From: Solimonas aquatica
GTDB lineage: Bacteria; Pseudomonadota; Gammaproteobacteria; Nevskiales; Nevskiaceae
Length of the DNA stretch: 64,000 nucleotides
Reading direction: 5' to 3'
Assembly: GCF_900111015.1 (NCBI RefSeq)
Contig: NZ_FOFS01000001.1
Location: 62,001 to 126,000 of the forward strand
Shown here: one piece after another, positions 26,832-36,751 of the stretch
Numbering within the stretch: position 1 is the stretch's first letter
How the letters are laid out: every line of letters starts with the position of its first letter
Position numbers and translations under genes: made by a program
Notes under the pieces: generated by a model
Database searches by the model: none
What the model was told of the DNA's origin: nothing
What the model saw: only the letters and a program-made list of their open reading frames with translations

Positions 26832-28178
26832 TCAGTTGGCCTGCGCGGTAGCGAAGCGCTTGAGCGTGGCCGGGGTGTAGTCACCGGGTTTGCCGGCCAG
26901 GTCGAACTCCATCATTTTCGGCTCTTCATTGCTCATGTTGATGATCACGTAACGCCGCGACTGCAGGTCGTAATGCACCTGCACGCCGTTGATCATCACC
27001 GGCAGGTTGGCGAAGTTGATGGAGTGCGATTCGGCGCAGCGCCAGAACTGCTCGCGCTCGTCGTAGATGTCCTCGGCGTGCACGATCCAGGAGTCCTCAT
27101 CCAGATAGAAGCGCCGGCGCTTGTAGCGGTGCGCAAAGCCCTGCCGCACCTCGGCGTCGATCACCCAGACACGGTGCAGCTCGTAGCGCGCCAGCTCCTG
27201 GTTGATGTGGCCCTTGGCGACGATGTCGCGGTACTTGAGCCTGGGATCGTAGAGCTTGTAGCTGTTGTAGGGGATCAGCATTTCCTTCTTGCCGATCAGC
27301 TTGATGCTGTAACGGTCCAGCGGGCCGTTGAACATGTCGAGCTGGTCGTGCGTCATCAGGCCATCGTAGAGCGGGTTGTCATAGCCCACCTCCCCGATGC
27401 GGCGCGCGCGGCCGACGGTGTTGTTGTAGACCCAGACGCCGGTCTGGTCCTTGATGCGGTCGATGGGCACGTGCAGCAGATGTGCCTCGCCGGCCAGATT
27501 CGGCGGCGCGACGGTTTTCTGCAGGGCGTAGAGATTCATGCCCTTGAGCGAGTCCACCGTGGCCTCGCGGTCGTTGTAGACGAAGCTCAGCTGCACATAG
27601 TCGCGCTGAATCACATAGCTGCCGTCGGCAGCGGTGGCGGCGGAATCCAGGTAGCCGCGCAGGCCGCGCGTGTTGTAGCGCATGATGTGATTCCACATCA
27701 CCTCGGTGCCGTTCTTCGGAATCGGAAACGGATAGCCCTGCGCGGCGCAGCAGAAGCCGTAGCCTTCGTTGGTCAGTTCCACGCGCGTGGCGTTCTGCCT
27801 AGTGGCCTCGTAAAACCAGGGCGGGTAAGAGGCGCTGCGCCGGGTCGGATAGACCTTCATGCGGTAATCCGGGAAGGTGGCGAACAGCGCCTTGTGGCCT
27901 TCGCTGAGGATGTCCGCGTACTTGGCCATGTTCTGCGCGGTGATGGTGTACAGCACCGCATCGGCGGCGTAGGGGTTGTCGCCGCGCTGCATGCTCTGCT
28001 GCGAAAGGCCGCCGCTCCATTTCGGAATGGTGCCGGCGGCATTGCCCGCGACTTCGGCGCCGATGGGGCTGAGGTTCTGGCCCAGCTGCGCGGCTTCCGC
28101 CGTCGGCACCTTGGCGGCGGCGGAAGCCAGTGGCGCCAAGGCCAGGACGGTGAGCAGCCAGGATGCGGAGGTCTTCAT
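26832..28178 (-). CDS. DUF1329 outer-membrane lipoprotein-sorting-like protein
   Basis: 448 residues with a signal peptide (MKTSASWLLTVLALAPLASA). AAQLGQNLSPIGAEVAGNAAGTIPKW is the DUF1329 start signature; MKVYPTRRSASYP, VMWNHIMRYNTRGLRGY and FYLDEDSWIVHAEDIYD are further family motifs. The fold resembles LolA/LolB lipid-binding barrels. It lies 13 bp downstream of the MMPL transporter gene; the pair recurs in gammaproteobacteria and probably handles a lipid or hydrophobic substrate across the periplasm. Confidence 0.9.
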   Translation of the reverse strand: MKTSASWLLTVLALAPLASAAAKVPTAEAAQLGQNLSPIGAEVAGNAAGTIPKWSGGLSQQSMQRGDNPYAADAVLYTITAQNMAKYADILSEGHKALFATFPDYRMKVYPTRRSASYPPWFYEATRQNATRVELTNEGYGFCCAAQGYPFPIPKNGTEVMWNHIMRYNTRGLRGYLDSAATAADGSYVIQRDYVQLSFVYNDREATVDSLKGMNLYALQKTVAPPNLAGEAHLLHVPIDRIKDQTGVWVYNNTVGRARRIGEVGYDNPLYDGLMTHDQLDMFNGPLDRYSIKLIGKKEMLIPYNSYKLYDPRLKYRDIVAKGHINQELARYELHRVWVIDAEVRQGFAHRYKRRRFYLDEDSWIVHAEDIYDEREQFWRCAESHSINFANLPVMINGVQVHYDLQSRRYVIINMSNEEPKMMEFDLAGKPGDYTPATLKRFATAQAN

Positions 28179-28191
28179 CGGTTTGGCTCGT

Positions 28192-30555
28192 CTAGATACT
28201 TTGGACGCCGTCGCGCGGGCCTTGGTTCAGTGCTCGATGCCGGAGCAGCAGCCAGGCCAGTGCCGGCAGCAGCAGTATCGCGCCGAACAGATTGGCGCTG
28301 AACATGAACAGCAGCAGCAGGCCCATGTCGGCCTGGAACTGCAGGCTGGACCAAAGCCAGGTGCAGACGCTGAGCAGCAGCGAGGCAGAGGTGAAAATCA
28401 CCGCCTTGCCGGTATGGCAGAGCGCCTGGAAATAAGCCTCGCGCAGGCCGTGGCCGGCGCTCAGTTCGCGTGCGAACACGCTCCATAAGTAGATGCTGTA
28501 GTCCACGCCGATGCCGACACCGAAGGCGGCCACCGGCAGCGTGGCCGGTTTCATGCCGATGCCCAGTTGCGCCATCACGCCATAGGTGAGCAGAGAGCAC
28601 AGTATCAGCGGCGTGAGAATGCTGCACACGGCCACCAGGCTGCGAAACGAGAGCCAGGCGAACAGGCCCAGCGTGGCGTGCACCCAGATGATCACCAGCA
28701 GCTCGCGGGCGCGGATTTCGGCATTGGTGGCGGCCATCACGCCGACATTGCCCGAGGCCAGTTCGAACTTCAGGCCCGGCGCTGGCGGCGTGCGGTTCAC
28801 AGTGGCAATCACCTGATCGATGCTGTCGGCGCGATGGTCGCGCATGAACACCAGCAGCGGCATCACGCTGCAATCGGGGTTGGCCAGGCCCAGGGAACCG
28901 GGAATGGGGGAGACCAGCTGGCCCAGGGCTTCGCGATTGCGCGGCAGCACCCGCCACTTCGGGGCGTTCTCGTACCAGCCGGCGCGCACCTGCTTGGCGA
29001 GCTGCGGCAGGGCCAGCACCGATTGCACGCCGGGCGTGTTGCGCAGGCGCCAGGCCAGATCGTCCACGGCTTCCATGCTGGCGCTGTCCACGCAGGCGTA
29101 AGGCGCGCCCACCGCCATCACCTTGAGCACATCCACGCCGATGGCGAAGTTCTGCACGATGGCGCGCGAGTCCTGGTTGTAGCGGCTGTCGGGGCGCAGC
29201 TCCGGCACGCCGGCCTGACGATCACCGACGGTCAGCTGCGGATACTCGATCAAGGCCCAGGCCAGGGCGAGGCCGGCCAGCAGCAGCGCGGGGATTGCGC
29301 CGCGCGCGCTGGCGAATACCGACAGCGGTCGCCACAGGCGCTCGCCGAAAGTCTCGCGCCGGCACTGCGCGGCGACGAAGCGGTTCACCGAGGGCAGGCG
29401 CAGCCAGGACAGCACGATGGGCAGCATCAGCTTGTTGGTGACGATCACCGCTGCCATGCCCAGCGCCGCGTGTATCGCCATCTCGCGCACGATCTCGATC
29501 TGGATGAAGGCCAGGGTGGCGAAGCCGATCACATCGGTGAGGATCGCCACCGTGCCGGGGATGAACAGCTGGCGGAACGTGGCCAGCGAGGCGTCCAGCG
29601 CCGAAGGCGAGCCGCGCGCGATCTCATGGGCCCAGCTGTTCACGTACTGCACGCCGTGTGAAACGCCGATGGCCAGAATCAGGAAGGGCACCAGAATCGC
29701 GAAAGGGTCCAGGCCAAAGCCGGCCAGATGCAGCAGACCCAGTTCCCACACCACGGCGGTGAGCGCCGCGGCCAGCGGCAACAGCGCCAGGCGCAGCGAG
29801 CCGCAGAACAGCCAGAGCAGCAGCAGGGTGGCCAGCAGCGCGATGGCAAAAAAGCCCAGCACCTCGTGGCTGGCCTCGGAGACATCGCCCAGCACCTTGG
29901 CAAAACCGATGATGCGCACTTCGAAGGCCTCGCTCTGGAAGCGCTGACGGATCGCTTCCAGCTGTTGCGCCACCTGCGCATAGTCGAGCCTGGCTCCGGT
30001 CACGGGGTTGTGCTCCAGCAGCTCGGCCACCACCAGCGCGCCGCGCTGGTCGAGCGATACCAGACGGCCGATCAGGCCCGCCTTGCCGACATTGCTGCGG
30101 ATTTTTGCCAGCATCTCGGGTGTGGGCGCGTAATTGCGCGGCACCACATCGCCGGCGGCAAAGCCGCCTTCCACCACTTCCAGATAACGCACGCCGGGCG
30201 TGAACAGGGACGTGACCCGCGAGCGGTCCACGCCGGGTAGAAAGAACACCGCATCGCTGAGCGCATGCAGCGCGGCCATGAATTCCGGGGTGTAGATATC
30301 GCCCTGTGCATCCTTGCGCATCAGGGCGATCGAGATCAGGTTGGCGCCGCCGAAGCTCTGCTCATAGCGCTTGAACACCTGCATGTAGGGATGATCGAGC
30401 GGAATCTGCTTGTCGAAGCCGGCATCGGGCTTGAGCTGCGCGGCCTGCCAGGCCATGAACAGCGTGAACAGTGCCAGCACCGTGAAGCTCAGCGTGCGGC
30501 GCGCATAGACCAGCGGGATGACGGCGTGAAGGATGCGGTCGGTGGTGCGCGTCAC
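28192..30555 (-). CDS. MMPL/RND-family lipid transporter
   Basis: 787 residues, two halves each with one leading TM helix, a periplasmic loop and five clustered TM helices (duplicated RND layout). PDAGFDKQIPLDHPYMQVFKRY, ILAIGVSHGVQYVNSWAHE and FGVGIGVDYSIYLWSVFARE are characteristic of the RND superfamily permeases related to HpnN/MmpL. Upstream TetR regulator and downstream DUF1329 protein form a common three-gene export module. Confidence 0.92.
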   Translation of the reverse strand: MTRTTDRILHAVIPLVYARRTLSFTVLALFTLFMAWQAAQLKPDAGFDKQIPLDHPYMQVFKRYEQSFGGANLISIALMRKDAQGDIYTPEFMAALHALSDAVFFLPGVDRSRVTSLFTPGVRYLEVVEGGFAAGDVVPRNYAPTPEMLAKIRSNVGKAGLIGRLVSLDQRGALVVAELLEHNPVTGARLDYAQVAQQLEAIRQRFQSEAFEVRIIGFAKVLGDVSEASHEVLGFFAIALLATLLLLWLFCGSLRLALLPLAAALTAVVWELGLLHLAGFGLDPFAILVPFLILAIGVSHGVQYVNSWAHEIARGSPSALDASLATFRQLFIPGTVAILTDVIGFATLAFIQIEIVREMAIHAALGMAAVIVTNKLMLPIVLSWLRLPSVNRFVAAQCRRETFGERLWRPLSVFASARGAIPALLLAGLALAWALIEYPQLTVGDRQAGVPELRPDSRYNQDSRAIVQNFAIGVDVLKVMAVGAPYACVDSASMEAVDDLAWRLRNTPGVQSVLALPQLAKQVRAGWYENAPKWRVLPRNREALGQLVSPIPGSLGLANPDCSVMPLLVFMRDHRADSIDQVIATVNRTPPAPGLKFELASGNVGVMAATNAEIRARELLVIIWVHATLGLFAWLSFRSLVAVCSILTPLILCSLLTYGVMAQLGIGMKPATLPVAAFGVGIGVDYSIYLWSVFARELSAGHGLREAYFQALCHTGKAVIFTSASLLLSVCTWLWSSLQFQADMGLLLLFMFSANLFGAILLLPALAWLLLRHRALNQGPRDGVQSI

Positions 30556-30600
30556 GAAAAGGCCTGGGATCCTGGTGAGGGCCGGTCCGCAGCGCGCGGC

Positions 30601-31236
30601 TCAGACGCTGCGTGCCAGTGCCAGCAGTTCTTCGGAGCGCGCGTAGGCGCGGAACAGGGTGCGTGCCAGCGCCGCGAGGATGCCGCGCATCTCCTCGGGT
30701 GTGTACTGGCGCATCGGCACCACGCAGGCTTCGATCAGGGCGATGATCGCGCGCGCCATCGGCTCGACTTCGCCGGCGATATCGAACTGACCCTGCTGCT
30801 GGGCGCGCGCCAGCGTCGCGCTCAGGGTCTCGATGCAGTTCTGTTCGAAGGCGCGCTGCGCGGCCATCAGCGGCGCGGTTTCGGGACGCGAGGGGATCAG
30901 CCAGTAACCGGCCACGCCCTTGCCGATGCGCGGGTCCTGCATCAGCGTCTGCAGGCCGGTGAACACATGCAGGACGCCGCGCACCGGATCGGTCTCGCTG
31001 CGCATCGGGGTGAACACATACTGCTCGAAGATGGCGTGCAGCTGCTGCAGGCAGCTCAAGTACAGCGCATCCTTGCCGGAGAAGTGCCAGTACAGGGCGC
31101 CCTTGGACAGACGCGCGGCCTTGGCGATATCGCCGATGGACACGCCTTCGTAACCGAAGCGGCCGAACAAGGAAAAGGCCTGCTCCTCGATGACTTTCTG
31201 CGTGTCGAATTGTTCGTGGGCGGGTTTGCGCGGCAT
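30601..31236 (-). CDS. TetR-family regulator of the MMPL/DUF1329 module
   Basis: 211 residues from ATG 31236, preceded by AAGGA. A GTG at 31272 is closer to the psp terminator and less likely. N-terminal HTH: VIEEQAFSLFGRFGYEGVSIGDIAKAARLSKGALYWHFSGKDALYL. The ligand domain contains many hydrophobic residues, fitting a lipophilic effector. 45 bp upstream of the transporter gene, same strand. Confidence 0.9.
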   Translation of the reverse strand: MPRKPAHEQFDTQKVIEEQAFSLFGRFGYEGVSIGDIAKAARLSKGALYWHFSGKDALYLSCLQQLHAIFEQYVFTPMRSETDPVRGVLHVFTGLQTLMQDPRIGKGVAGYWLIPSRPETAPLMAAQRAFEQNCIETLSATLARAQQQGQFDIAGEVEPMARAIIALIEACVVPMRQYTPEEMRGILAALARTLFRAYARSEELLALARSV

Positions 31237-31284
31237 GGTGGTTGGCGATTTTCCTTGAACTGGCTGCGACACGCCAGCACAAAG

Positions 31285-31310
31285 AAAAAAAGCCGGCGTG
31301 AACGCCGGCT
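31285..31310 (-). terminator. Rho-independent terminator of the psp operon
   Basis: AGCCGGCG-TTCA-CGCCGGCT (8-bp stem) read leftward and followed by TTTTTTTCTTT, 26 bp after the pspC stop. A-rich upstream flank suggests some bidirectional activity. Confidence 0.88.
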
Positions 31311-31335
31311 CTTTCTTCCACGGTCGGGGCTGTTT

Positions 31336-31743
31336 TCAGGTTTCCAGATTGCGGAACTGGCGGCGCAGATCCAGCTCCTCCTGCGTCACACAGGCTTCGA
31401 TCTGCTGCAGGCGGCGTTCCAGTTTTTCGAAGCGTTGCCGCACGTCGCCGGGGCTGATGTTCAGGGTCGCCAGACGCACGCCGTCGCTGCGATGCGAAGG
31501 CTGCTGCTCCGGGCGGCCATCGGCCGGATCCATCAGGAACCAGAGCGCCAGGTACACCACGCCGGCCGGAAAGAAACCGGTGAACACCAGCGCCAGCACC
31601 CACAGCACGCGAATCAGCTTGAGGTTCCAGCCGAAGTAGTCGGCGATGCCGGCGCAGACACCGGCCACCCAGCCGGCGCCCGGATAGCGGCGGATCTTCG
31701 ACAGCGTGCCGTCGCTGTCACGCGGGGCGTTAGGCTTGCTCAC
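31336..31743 (-). CDS. pspC: Phage shock protein C
   Basis: 135 residues, GTG 31743 behind a GGGAGAAG site, overlapping pspB by 14 bp. RRYPGAGWVAGVCAGIADYFGWNLKLIRVLWVLALVFTGFFPAGVVYLALWFLM is the PspC membrane domain; a cytoplasmic coiled coil follows (VRQRFEKLERRLQQIEACV). With PspB it senses inner-membrane stress and releases PspF from PspA. Confidence 0.95.
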   Translation of the reverse strand: MSKPNAPRDSDGTLSKIRRYPGAGWVAGVCAGIADYFGWNLKLIRVLWVLALVFTGFFPAGVVYLALWFLMDPADGRPEQQPSHRSDGVRLATLNISPGDVRQRFEKLERRLQQIEACVTQEELDLRRQFRNLET

Positions 31744-31975
31744 GGTGCTTCTCCCGCCAGCCCGGGACTTCCACGTCCAGCAGCTTCTCCAGGGCCTCGA
31801 TGCGCTGTTCCATGCGCTGCGCCAGTTCCAGCAACTGCGGATCGGCGACCTGCGGACGATGCTTGAGCTCCAGCTCGCGCTTGTGCGCGGCGTGGCGCAG
31901 GAACAGATAAGGCAGGACGACGAAGAGGCCGATGATGGCGGTCATCGGAACCAGAATGTCGGTCAGGGCTTCCAC
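31730..31975 (-). CDS. pspB: Phage shock protein B
   Basis: 81 residues, GTG start. One N-terminal TM helix (LTDILVPMTAIIGLFVVLPYLFLRHAAH), then a leucine-zipper-like coiled coil (LLELAQRMEQRIEALEKLLD) and WREKH near the end, matching PspB in size and layout. 3 bp after pspA. Confidence 0.94.
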   Translation of the reverse strand: MEALTDILVPMTAIIGLFVVLPYLFLRHAAHKRELELKHRPQVADPQLLELAQRMEQRIEALEKLLDVEVPGWREKHREQA

Positions 31976-31978
31976 CGT

Positions 31979-32659
31979 TTACTCCCGATTGCTTTCCGGC
32001 TTCTGTTGTTTGCCGGTCTTTATTTTCAATTGTGCCAGCTCGGATTCCAGCTGGTCCTCGGACAAGCGTGCGAACTCGTCGCGCAGGCGATCCGCGCCCA
32101 GATCATAGGCATCGACGCGCGCTTCCAGCTCATCGGTGGCGCGTTCGGCCTCGTCCAGCGCCGCGCGCGTGCTGGCGAGGCGGCCATCGTCCATCTGCTC
32201 GCGCAGTTTCAGGCGCGAACTGGCACTCTGGTTGCGCACGCTGATCGCCTTCTGGCGCTGGCGGGCCTCGCTGAGCTTGGCGCGCAGGCGCGCGATGTCA
32301 CCGTCGAGCTTGCCGATTTCCTCATCGACATGCTTGAGCTCCTGCCGGGCTTCCTGGCTGCGCGAGACGGCGCGGGCCTTGGCGGCCAGGGCGCCGCGCG
32401 CCAGGTCCTCGCGGTCCTTGCGCAGCGCGAGCTCGGCCTTGGCTTCCCAGTCGGCGGCTTCGGTGTTCAGGGTCTCGCTCAGGCGTTGCAGCTCGCGCTT
32501 GCGGGCCAGGAAGCGCACCGCCGTCGAGCGCACTTCCACCAGCGTGTCTTCCATTTCCTGGATGATCAGACGCGCCATCTTCGCCGGATCGTCGGCCTTG
32601 CTGAGCAGGCTGCCCAGGTTGGCGTCGATCACATCGCGCGTTCTTGAAAAAATACCCAT
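31979..32659 (-). CDS. pspA: Phage shock protein A
   Basis: 226 residues from ATG 32659 (MGIFSRTRDVIDANLGSLLSKADDPAKM), the canonical PspA/IM30 start; the frame above it is not used. Continuous coiled coil after the N-terminal amphipathic helix. ESCRT-III-like membrane-stabilising protein and negative regulator of PspF. Confidence 0.97.
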   Translation of the reverse strand: MGIFSRTRDVIDANLGSLLSKADDPAKMARLIIQEMEDTLVEVRSTAVRFLARKRELQRLSETLNTEAADWEAKAELALRKDREDLARGALAAKARAVSRSQEARQELKHVDEEIGKLDGDIARLRAKLSEARQRQKAISVRNQSASSRLKLREQMDDGRLASTRAALDEAERATDELEARVDAYDLGADRLRDEFARLSEDQLESELAQLKIKTGKQQKPESNRE

Positions 32660-32715
32660 CCATTGGTCCTCGGTTGAGCGGGTTTGGCGGCCGGCCGTGC
32701 TCATCGGCCTCGTTT

Positions 32716-32985
32716 TCAGCGCTGCGCCACCTGACGCTGCTGGGCCTCGATCGCAAACTCCGGCAGCTGCGCAAGCGTCTGCGCCAGCATATTGTCCTTC
32801 AGTTCACGGCGCTCGTTTTCCAGTGCCTGGCTCAGCTCGTTCTGGAAGCCGGCTTGCGGCGCGGTCTGCGTGCTGCCCTGCAACGGCGTGCGCGCCAGAT
32901 TGGCGGCATAAGCCTCGATACCGGTGAACAGGGCGAGCGTCAGGCTCAGAGAGCTGGCGGCGCTGATCAGATGCTTGTTGAACAT
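32716..32985 (-). CDS. Small secreted protein, first gene of the psp operon
   Basis: 89 residues, ATG 32985 behind GGGAG. A signal peptide (MFNKHLISAASSLSLTLALFTGIEAYA) precedes a ~60-residue mature chain, mostly helical and amphipathic: NELSQALENERRELKDNMLAQTLAQLPEFAIEAQQRQVAQR. No family recognised; it is not PspA-E or PspG. The sigma-54 promoter is 27-40 bp upstream, and pspA follows 56 bp later, so it is the promoter-proximal gene of a PspF-driven transcript. Confidence 0.78.
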   Translation of the reverse strand: MFNKHLISAASSLSLTLALFTGIEAYAANLARTPLQGSTQTAPQAGFQNELSQALENERRELKDNMLAQTLAQLPEFAIEAQQRQVAQR

Positions 32986-33023
32986 GGTGAAACTCCCGTG
33001 TGAGTGATTGACGGGAGGGATAT

Positions 33024-33039
33024 AGCCAGGGCCGTGCCA
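33024..33039 (-). promoter_or_regulatory. sigma-54 promoter of the psp operon
   Basis: Minus strand TGGCACGGCCCTGGCT: perfect -24 (TGGCACGG) and GG-N10-GC spacing. Start predicted near 33012. The 33045-33095 stretch upstream is strikingly AT-rich (AAAAAATTTAAATAA and similar), as expected for an IHF-bent segment between UAS and promoter. Confidence 0.88.
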
Positions 33040-33169
33040 GGCTAAAAAATTTAAATAACATCATGATTTGAAAGATATTAAATTTTCTGCGTTCGGGCCT
33101 TGGTCCGGCTTCCCCGGGTGATTAAGCCAGGTATTGGTATAAATCGCCACTTTCTAGCAGAATGCCGCC

Positions 33170-34228
<1,059 letters not shown>

Positions 34229-34232
34229 GCGA

Positions 34233-34958
34233 TCAGCCTTCCAGCAGGCGCCGCTGCGCCACGCCCCGCTCGTCGATCAGCAGATATTCCATGCGCTGCG
34301 GATGCCAGTCGGCCAGCACCAGCCGCTCGCCGCGCTGCGTGCCCAGGTGCACGCGATGGTCCGCCGGCCGATGCGTGTGGCCGTGAATCAGGCGCGTGAC
34401 CTGATGCTCGCGCATCGCAGCGGCGATGGCCTGTGCGTTCACGTCCATGATCGCCTCGGCCTTGTTGCGCTTGTCGCTGTTGCTGCGCGCGCGTAGCGAG
34501 GCAGCGATTTTGCGCCGGCGCTGCCGTGACAGCAGGCCGAAGATGGCCAGGCCGAAACGGTTGCGCGAGATGCGCCGCCAGCGCTGATAGGCGCGATCAT
34601 CGCTGCAGTAGCGGTCGCCATGCGAGAGCAGGGTGGCGCGTCCGCCCAGCTCGATGCGCAGCGGATCGGGCAGCAGCTGCACGCCGGTGGCCTGCGCAAA
34701 GCGCTTGCCCACCAGGTAGTCGCGATTGCCGCCCATGAAGTACACCGGCACCCCGCTGGCAGTGAGCGTGCGCAGCGCGGCGGCTTCCTCGGCGTAATCG
34801 TCCAGGCCCAGATCGTCACCGACCCAGTACTCGAACAGATCGCCGAGGATGTAGACCGCCTGCACCTGCCGCGCCGGGCCTTGCAGCAGACGCCGGAAGC
34901 CCTCGCGCAGCGGCGAGGGCGTACTCGGCAGGTGCAGATCGGAGAGCAGCAGAATCAT
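34233..34958 (-). CDS. lpxH: UDP-2,3-diacylglucosamine diphosphatase
   Basis: 241 residues. Metallophosphoesterase motifs in order: SDLHL, ILGDLFEYWVGDD, GGNRDYL, LSHGDRYCSDD and IHGHTHRP. Hydrolyses UDP-2,3-diacyl-GlcN to lipid X in lipid A synthesis at the inner membrane. Convergent with pspF (4-bp gap) and followed upstream by ppiB in one operon. Confidence 0.96.
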   Translation of the reverse strand: MILLLSDLHLPSTPSPLREGFRRLLQGPARQVQAVYILGDLFEYWVGDDLGLDDYAEEAAALRTLTASGVPVYFMGGNRDYLVGKRFAQATGVQLLPDPLRIELGGRATLLSHGDRYCSDDRAYQRWRRISRNRFGLAIFGLLSRQRRRKIAASLRARSNSDKRNKAEAIMDVNAQAIAAAMREHQVTRLIHGHTHRPADHRVHLGTQRGERLVLADWHPQRMEYLLIDERGVAQRRLLEG

Positions 34959-34973
34959 GCTGCCGACGGCGGC

Positions 34974-35486
34974 TTACTTCAGCACGCTGACCTTGTTGAT
35001 CACCACCGGCGTCAGCGGCACGTCGCGACCGAAGGGCGGCAGCGCGCCGGTGGGCGTCTCGGCAATCTTGTCGACCACGTCCAGGCCCGAGGTCACGGCG
35101 CCGAATACGGTGTAGCCGTAGCCATCCTGGCCGGGATAGTCGAGGAAGTCGTTGTCGCTGTGGTTGATGAAGAACTGCGAGGTGGCCGAGTTGGGATTGT
35201 TGGTGCGCGCCATGGCGATGGTGCCACGCGCGTTCTTCAGACCGTTGCTGGATTCGATGGCGATGGGCGCGCGGGTCTTGCGCTGGCTGTTGCGCTCATC
35301 GTAGCCGCCGCCCTGAATCATGAAGCCGCGGATCACGCGATGGAACACCAGGCCCTCGTAATGGCCGTCTTCGGCGTACTGCACGAAGTTGGCGACGGTG
35401 AGCGGGGCGCGGGCGGCGTCCAGTTCCAGGCTGATGCTGCCCAGGTTGGTGTCGATCTGGACGCGGACGGGGCTGGCGTTGCTCAT
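34974..35486 (-). CDS. ppiB: Peptidyl-prolyl cis-trans isomerase B (cyclophilin)
   Basis: 170 residues from ATG 35486 (MSNASPVRVQIDTNLGSISLELD). NFVQYAEDGHYEGLVFHRVIRGFMIQGG and SQFFINHSDNDFLDY are cyclophilin active-site segments (FHRVI, FMIQGG, QFFIN). No signal peptide, so cytoplasmic. The ppiB-lpxH order is conserved in many gammaproteobacteria. Confidence 0.96.
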   Translation of the reverse strand: MSNASPVRVQIDTNLGSISLELDAARAPLTVANFVQYAEDGHYEGLVFHRVIRGFMIQGGGYDERNSQRKTRAPIAIESSNGLKNARGTIAMARTNNPNSATSQFFINHSDNDFLDYPGQDGYGYTVFGAVTSGLDVVDKIAETPTGALPPFGRDVPLTPVVINKVSVLK

Positions 35487-35553
35487 GAGAATTCCTCGTT
35501 GAAGAGTTTGTGATGAAAGGTTCGGTCGGCGGGCGGTTCCCGCGCTGGCGGCT

Positions 35554-36618
35554 TCAGGCCGGGGCGGCGGGACTGCGCTGCGCGCTCTGGTTTTCGGGCG
35601 GCGATAGTAACCCGTCCATGGCGGCGCGTGCCTCGCCCAGCAGGCGCGCATCGCTGCCCGGGCGGCAGGCGCGCTCCGACAGCACGCGGCGGAAGGCGCG
35701 GCCGCCGGGCTGATTGCGGTACAGGCCCAGGATATGGCGGCTGATGTGATTCAGCGCCGCGCCCTGCGCGAGCTGCCGCGCCGTGTATTCCTGCACTGCG
35801 GCCAGCACCTCGTCGCGGGTCGGCGGCGTCTGCGTGTCACCGAACAGCGCGCCGTCCACCTGCGCCAGCAGATAGGGGTTTTCGTAGACCTCGCGGCCCA
35901 GCATCACGCCGTCCAGATCCCGCAGATGCTCCGCGCAGAGGGACAGATCGCGCAGGCCGCCGTTGAGCACGATGGTGAGCTGCGGGAATTCCTGCTTGAG
36001 GCGGTGCACGGCCTCATAGCGCAGCGGCGGAATCTCGCGGTTTTCCTTCGGCGACAGACCCTGCAGCCAGGCCTTGCGGGCGTGGACGATGAACACCGTG
36101 CAGCCGGCCTCGGCCACGCTCGATACGAAGCGGCGCATGAATTCGTATTCATCGGAGTCATCGACCCCGATGCGATGCTTGACGGTGACCGGCAGCGCCG
36201 TGGCGGCACGCATCGCGCGCACCGCGCTGGCGACCTGGGCGGGGTCGTTCATCAGGCAGGCGCCGAAGCCGCCGCCCTGCACGCGGTCGGAAGGGCAGCC
36301 GCAGTTCAGATTGATCTCGTCGTAGCCGAACTGCTCGCCGATCGCCGCGCAGCGCGCCAGTGCTTCCGGATCCGAGCCGCCCAGTTGCAGCGCCACCGGG
36401 TGTTCGGCGGCGTCGAAACGCAGGAAGCGCTCGCGATCGCCGTGCAGGATCGCGCCGATGGTGACCATCTCGGTGTACAGCCGCGCATGGCGCGACAGTT
36501 GCCGGAAGAAAAACCGGCAATGCCGGTCGGTCCAGTCCAGCATCGGGGCGACGCAGAAGCGCCAGGGTGAGGAGGGCGTATCGATGGCGGGCAGCCGTGA
36601 GATGAAAAGGCCGTGCAT
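35554..36618 (-). CDS. dusA: tRNA-dihydrouridine(20/20a) synthase
   Basis: 354 residues. FMN-dependent TIM barrel: VAPMLDWTDRHCRFFFRQLS, YDEINLNCGCPSDRVQGGGFGACLM (catalytic Cys and DusA-specific Arg/Gly run), VKHRIGVDD, VHARKAWLQGLSPKENREIPPL and LNGGL. Reduces U20/U20a in tRNA. The PKENREIPPL motif separates DusA from DusB/C. Confidence 0.97.
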   Translation of the reverse strand: MHGLFISRLPAIDTPSSPWRFCVAPMLDWTDRHCRFFFRQLSRHARLYTEMVTIGAILHGDRERFLRFDAAEHPVALQLGGSDPEALARCAAIGEQFGYDEINLNCGCPSDRVQGGGFGACLMNDPAQVASAVRAMRAATALPVTVKHRIGVDDSDEYEFMRRFVSSVAEAGCTVFIVHARKAWLQGLSPKENREIPPLRYEAVHRLKQEFPQLTIVLNGGLRDLSLCAEHLRDLDGVMLGREVYENPYLLAQVDGALFGDTQTPPTRDEVLAAVQEYTARQLAQGAALNHISRHILGLYRNQPGGRAFRRVLSERACRPGSDARLLGEARAAMDGLLSPPENQSAQRSPAAPA

Positions 36619-36751
36619 TTTAGCCCGAGCGAGGCATCGTCCCGCGTGCCCTGGCGGTTTGCGAGCACAGCCGCATCAGAAAAAGGCGCTACCGGGGCCG
36701 GGTCCGGCCTGTTCATGATGAAGGCAAGGCAGGCGGGGGCAAAAAGCAGAC

